A DNA stretch of 64,000 nucleotides from Pyrrhoderma lamaoense (Eukaryota; Basidiomycota; Agaricomycetes; Hymenochaetales; Hymenochaetaceae), in the NCBI GenBank assembly GCA_002794735.1, contig NBAZ01000003.1, positions 868,001 to 932,000 on the forward strand, read 5' to 3'. Made by a program: the position numbers and the translations under genes. The notes under the pieces are model-generated. The model searched no databases. It was not told where the DNA came from and saw nothing but the letters and a program-made list of their open reading frames with translations. Numbering within the stretch: the first letter of the stretch is position 1; the number at the start of each line of letters is the position of its first letter. Below, piece by piece: positions 59,258 through 64,000 of the stretch.

Positions 59258-61504
59258 ATGAGTAGGAATCAGAGCAGCTCAAAGCCAACATCATCATTTG
59301 CTTCGAGGACTGCGTTTGATGCACTTGAAGTAGAGTCTGGAGAATCAGAAAATGAAAGTTTTGAGGAAATCGAAGGTCCTCCTCGGGAAGTGCAAGAGGC
59401 AAGCAGGTGTGTCTGCGTTGCTTTTTTCATAGTTCGATCACACTGAACTTAACTTCCTTAGCGTATCAACTGAATCTACACAGGAGCCTCCAAAGAAGTC
59501 AAAGTCTGCTCGAAAGAAGGCTGCTCTCCTTGCTCGCCAGCAAGCAAGACAAGAAAAGAAGGCCAGGCGCACTGTTTCATCTGCTTCTGATGAACCTTCA
59601 CCAATAAAAAGTATGCAAAATACTATCATTGAGAAAGATAAGGAGGAATCTCTACATACCCCTATTGAAGTGGAAGTAGAAAATATTCAGCTCCAGTCCG
59701 ACCCTGCACAATTGGCTGGATCACCTTCTCTTATTCAACTAGGCTCATATACGAGACTCCTATCAATGGTTCAGTTAATGCGGACATCCAGCCGGACAGC
59801 GAACTGCCGGCCGTAGCTATTGCGTCCAGTTCATCAAATAAGCCTGAACCCTTCCCGTCTTCTCCTGTTGACATTGCAATGCGACAGGCTTCTCAAAGTC
59901 TGGCAGTAAACCCTTTCAGTATGAATGCTGATAAGCTTGATCTGAAAGAAAGTAAACAACAGCAACCTCCCGAGGGTAATAACCAGGAAGCTGCTGAAAA
60001 ACAAAAAAAACGACAAAGCTTCTTCACTCGTACGTTATGGACCTTAATTATGATAGGAGGCTTTCTTCGTGAGTAAAGGTAACCTGAAAGAAATACAAGC
60101 ATGTACTAAGTATGCCGTTATCTCTTCTAAGTCTGTCTTGCTGCCGGTCATGCATATATGATTATGCTTGTGATGGTCTGTCAAACTCTTGTCTATCGAG
60201 AAGTGACCGCGTTATTTGCTTTTGGAGTATCTAAATCAGCGGACGATGGTGCTAAGGGAAAAGATCCGTGGAGCAAAACGATGAATTGGTATTTCTTTGC
60301 CGTTACTAATTTCTTCCTATATGGCGAAAGTATAATATACTACTTTAAGGTACTTATCTTCTCTCTCAGCCTGATATAATCGACTCATCCGAATTAGCAT
60401 GTTGTATTCGCAGACTGGCATTTCTCTCTTTTCGCGGCTAATCACCGCTTCACCAGCTTTACGTTGTATATTATCGGTTTTGTCGGTTTTGTATATTCGT
60501 TACAACGTCAACATTTGAAGTCACAGTTTGGTCTATTTTGCTGGGTACACATGTCTTTACTGGTGATAGTGGTTTCCAGGTGCATTTCTAGCTTATAGAA
60601 GCATTTGTTCTAAATTTCCATACTGACGACAAAGCTAACATTTTAGCCATTTCATCATGAACAACATACTTGAGGGTCTTATTTGGTTCTGGGTTCCTGC
60701 TTCTCTTGTTATTTGTAATGACATCTTTGCCTATATCTGGGGTACGTTGGTCTCGTTCACCCGCGGTAAAGCTGTTTTGTGTAACACTAATAATCCTTTC
60801 AAACAATCAAGGAATTACCATGGGTCGCACACCACTCTTCAAATTATCGCCAAAGAAAACTGTCGAAGGCTTCGTTGGCGCTTTCTTCTCGACGATCTTG
60901 TTTGGCCAGATCTGGGGTACGCTCTTCATGCGCTCAAACTACATGATCTGCCCGCGCATGACCTTGGGATGAACGCGTTCTCGGACATCACTTGTAGACC
61001 AAACCCGGTGTTCGTATGGAGAGCATGGGAGATCCCTTCAGCATTGCGAATGCTACTCGCCGCGGTACCGTTGCCAGGACTAAGCGAAGTCAAGCAGATT
61101 CCATACGCACCGTATCAATTTCATTTGCTGGTGATGAGTTGCTTCGCGTCCCTTGTTGCGCCGTTTGGCGGGTTCTTTGCAAGTGGATTCAAGCGAGCGT
61201 TTAATATCAAGGATTTCGGACATAGTATCCCGGGCCATGGAGGTATGACGGATCGCATGGATTGTCAGTAAGTGGTTGCTATTCTGTTTGGATAAGACGA
61301 GAGCTTTGATGCTAAATAAATATGTGCACTAGATTTCTCATGGGAGTGTTTACGTATGTTTACTATAGTAGCTTAGTGAAGGAACATCACGTCACAGTCG
61401 GGCATGTTTTACAACTGATTGTATCTGGCCTTACTCTCGAAGAACAAATAGAACTCATGGGCGACTTCAGACGATATCTAGAAGGCCGAGGCATTTCGCT
61501 ATGA
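59258..61504 (+). CDS. CDS1: Phosphatidate cytidylyltransferase (CDP-diacylglycerol synthase)
   Basis: Exons 59258-59406, 59462-60068, 60132-60349, 60398-60579, 60647-60741, 60812-61267 and 61333-61504. The enzyme part starts at [18 protein letters not shown] and has about eight membrane segments, [35 protein letters not shown], and the signature [19 protein letters not shown] with DRMD. It makes CDP-diacylglycerol from phosphatidate and CTP at the ER. The N-terminal 200 residues are polar, with [20 protein letters not shown], and are much longer than I expect; they could be a separate small gene. One base is missing near 59741-59756 and one at C3 60951-60953, where CCCC restores the frame for [10 protein letters not shown]. 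The end [12 protein letters not shown] is typical. Confidence 0.88.
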
Positions 61505-61996
61505 TCATCTCATATCATGTAACCTAACCCATCCTCTCTCTTTTACCACACATTGTTCTTCTAATGCATTCAGATACCGTTACCCTTATACATGTTTTTG
61601 TTCAACCATTTGCAATGTTAGTTAAGGTTCATGAGCTATAATAGTCATTGTATTCTAATAGTGATACTGGAATTTAATGAGCGTTGATGGATGAGATTCA
61701 CTGTGACATCATTTCCGTTCTTAAGCCAAAGTCCAGGCTGATCGGGTTGCATCGGAGGCCGATTCAAATTCTAATTGTAGCATGATTTCGTTGTCACTAA
61801 CACAACTCATACGGGCAGCTTCACAGCGACAAGAGATCGGGTGCGGGGCTGCACATGATTATGCAGAAAGGGATAGCATTTTGATAGGTTGAACATACAC
61901 TTCAGTATACAGACCGGCATATTCATATTGATAACCGTATTGCATAAAAACAGACAGGGAAAGACGGAAACAGAGATTGTAACGATAGAAAAAAGT
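61505..61996. other. Convergent intergenic region, CDS1 / RPS23
   Basis: About 490 bases with no coding or RNA gene signal. Both 3' UTRs lie here. Confidence 0.5.
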
Positions 61997-62682
61997 TTAT
62001 GAACGAGGTTTTTCCTGTATTAATAGCACAGTTAGAAATTCAAGACTAACCTCGGGGAGACGATAACTGAGAAACATACCTTCTTCTCCTTCCAGAGAGC
62101 CAGGAGACCGACACCTGATACCTTTACGACTTTGAAACGTACACCCGGGATATCACCCTTGGCTTTACCACTACGACCGAAGCCGGAAATAAGGACTTCG
62201 TCGTTCTCATCGACAAAGTTCAAGCAACCATCGTTCTGTAGATTGCATATTAGCACATATGATGGAGATAATAGATGTTTAGGAGCATACCGGTACGAAA
62301 GCGGTGACTTTCTTTCCGTTCTTAATGAGTTGTACACGAACACATTTTCGGATAGCAGAGTTGGGCTGCTTAGCCTCAACACCGACTTTTTCGAGGACGA
62401 TACCCTTGGCGTGCGAGGAACCACCGGTAGGAGAGGTCTTGTAGACGTTTCCGAGAGCACGCTTTTTATATGATTTGTCTGCCTGTTGAGATAAAAAGAT
62501 GATTTAGAATTGATTATGTTTGAAGAAATATTCAGTAAAAATGATCACTGACCCAGCGGTTAACACGGCGGGAGTTGCGAAGCTTGCGCGCGGCTTGAAG
62601 ACCTCTAGGCTTGTTGGCTAGTTGCAAGGCCGTTAACGTTCATATCGCCACACAAATAACGATGAGGATACTTACATCCCAT
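61997..62682 (-). CDS. RPS23: 40S ribosomal protein S23 (uS12)
   Basis: Five exons (62676-62682, 62553-62617, 62291-62482, 62080-62235, 61997-62014) give exactly 145 residues, the usual eukaryotic length. The first exon is only seven bases (ATGGGAT), and splicing gives [20 protein letters not shown]. The rest is the universally conserved uS12 sequence, with [20 protein letters not shown] and [20 protein letters not shown], ending KEKKEKPRS. uS12 lines the decoding centre of the small subunit. All junctions are in phase and there is no frame problem. The start is fixed by the conserved N-terminus. Confidence 0.97.
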
Positions 62683-62881
62683 TCTTGATGATACCTTTGA
62701 CGACGACGACGACTACGGAAAGATAGCCCGTAGGGAACAAAGAGGTATAAACAAAATCACGTGAAGCTAACTGTATAGCATATCATACTCGGTAACTACC
62801 CCGTTTGTACCATTTGTTATTCCTTAATTACAAAGCCACTACTAATTATGTACATGCATATTTACTTAGCTAAGAAACCTT

Positions 62882-64000
62882 TCACTTCTCGTTTAGAAAC
62901 GCAATATCTGTAGGATTTGAGCTTCCTCCAGCTTTTCCCCCCTGTTAATAGAAATATTTTCAAATTAGAGCTAAACAAACGCACCCATGTGACCCCAAAC
63001 ACTAGGAACTATCAGAAGTTCTGCATCAATTAGATGCATTACCTCGTTTTCGCTATCCTCGGGCTGGTTACTCTAGGTTAATGAAAGTGAATCTAGTGTC
63101 AGCTACTCTACAAACGTACCGGGAAGTAAAGATCCGTTTTGCTCGGCATAATCAGGCATTTCGCAGTAATTGATTTCAAAGCTTCTTCGAGGTTACCTTC
63201 ATGTTTGTACTTCGATATATCACCTTTCTGCCAAGTATCGAGAAGTACAAGCATATCGTTTGCATCCCAGTTATTAACGAAACCTGCTTCCCAATTCTCA
63301 CGCAACCAGGAATCCAAGTCTGGATATCTTTTTACAAGTAAAAAATCCGATACTTGTGATACCTAATATGCAAGCCACTTACAAGCCGTTTACTTGATAT
63401 CCATGTTGACGGAACCACTAAGGATAACTATTAGGGGAGTATAAGAGTAGTTCAATAGTAGTCACAATCTTACAGTCTGCCCATATGCCCATGCACTATA
63501 AACACGTCCAAACGCCCGGATGCCATGTTGAGGTATAGTCTTGTAATGTCCTCCATCGAAATCTTTCGATGCTACTAGAGCTGCCTTTGGTCCCTCCAAG
63601 AAACTGGATACAACATATCATTGAGTAGAAATTTAAATTTATGTGTTTCTATCGCAATGTACCATTTATTATGAGGACTGGTTCTGGCTGATGAACATAC
63701 AACGACAATCTTTTCCACAAAGTCAGGAAACATCGTGGCCCAGTGATAAGCCTTGATCCAATGTTATTGACCATAACCACGGAATACGTAGTTAAACCAT
63801 TCACCTGCTGTCCTCCCATAGAGAAACCTATCACACAGTGTACTTTACCAATTCCTAGACCTTTTGTCAATACGGCGTACTGTGCTTTACTGTGCATCAA
63901 GATCAAGGGTTGATAAGTAAGTACAACATTGATATATGGCAGAGATCTCAGACTGACACATTATCTTCATATGAAACAGCAGGAAAATATGGTCCATCGT
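62882..64000 (-). CDS. Homoserine O-acetyltransferase-like alpha/beta hydrolase, partial
   Basis: The gene enters from the right edge, so the N-terminus is missing. Minus-strand coding segments read GPYFPAVSYEDNV (near 63960-63995), LTKGLGIGKVHCVIGFSMGG (near 63815-63880), the nucleophile elbow GFSMGG with the catalytic Ser, and KDFDGGHYKT. Then come WEAGFVNNWDANDMLVLLDT, AKCLIMPSKTDLYFPP (with the catalytic Asp region), SVWGHMG with the catalytic His, and the end NPTDIAFLNEK with stop at 62882-62884. This order matches the MetX-like branch of alpha/beta hydrolases. True acetyltransferases and other esterases share it, so the reaction is not settled. Small introns interrupt the segments. Exon borders beyond the last exon (62882-62941) are approximate. 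Confidence 0.75.

Noticed and set aside
1..64000. CRISPR arrays, transposons, viral remnants
   Set aside because: No repeat-spacer pattern, transposase, integrase, reverse transcriptase or terminal repeats were seen on either strand.

Overview
The window looks like nuclear DNA of a filamentous basidiomycete fungus, most likely an Agaricomycete (inference). The genes are dense and intron-rich. Introns are short, mostly 48-75 bases with GT..AG ends, and several exons are under 16 bases. The gene set is eukaryotic housekeeping plus fungal-type genes such as the DASH kinetochore subunit Duo1, a PNS1-type choline-transporter-like pair, a KRE6/SKN1-type GH16 protein and GPT2-type acyltransferase. 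I see no virus, transposon, CRISPR array or biosynthetic cluster.

Layout from left to right. 0-6 kb: SRP72 (partial, -), a pinin-like protein (+), an intron-containing tRNA-Thr(CGT), an unrecognised acidic protein (+) and a 15-exon mitochondrial carrier (-). 7-15 kb: a VanZ-like membrane protein (+), a mitochondrial Mmc1-like protein (-), a DUF4336 protein (+) and a single-pass membrane protein (-). 16-31 kb: PP2C phosphatase A (-), DBP10 helicase (+), DUO1 (-), an F-box protein (+) and RRP12 (-). 30-46 kb: GPT2-type acyltransferase (+), a four-TM orphan (-), DNA polymerase kappa (+), phosphatidylserine decarboxylase (-), PNS1 copy A (+), a membrane protein (-) and PNS1 copy B (-). 46-64 kb: GH16 KRE6/SKN1-type (-), TFIIH subunit SSL1 (+), S-adenosylmethionine decarboxylase (+), PP2C phosphatase B (+), a WBP4-like splicing factor (-), CDP-diacylglycerol synthase (+), RPS23 (-) and a partial homoserine O-acetyltransferase-like hydrolase (-).

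Functional themes. Several genes serve ribosome production and translation (DBP10, RRP12, RPS23, SRP72, tRNA-Thr). Three serve phospholipid synthesis (GPT2-type acyltransferase, CDS1, phosphatidylserine decarboxylase), and the PNS1 pair may be related to choline or membrane lipids. Two belong to DNA repair or transcription (POLK, SSL1/TFIIH). They are not an operon. Most genes sit in divergent (- then +) pairs that share short upstream regions.

Two things deserve attention. First, PNS1 and PP2C each occur twice in the window in opposite orientation; the PNS1 copies keep seven identical exon lengths. Second, many conserved and probably essential genes need exactly one extra base, often in a G or C run, to read in the known protein frame. 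The simplest explanation is systematic one-base deletion errors in the assembly. Exon coordinates below come from reading splice signals and frames by eye.
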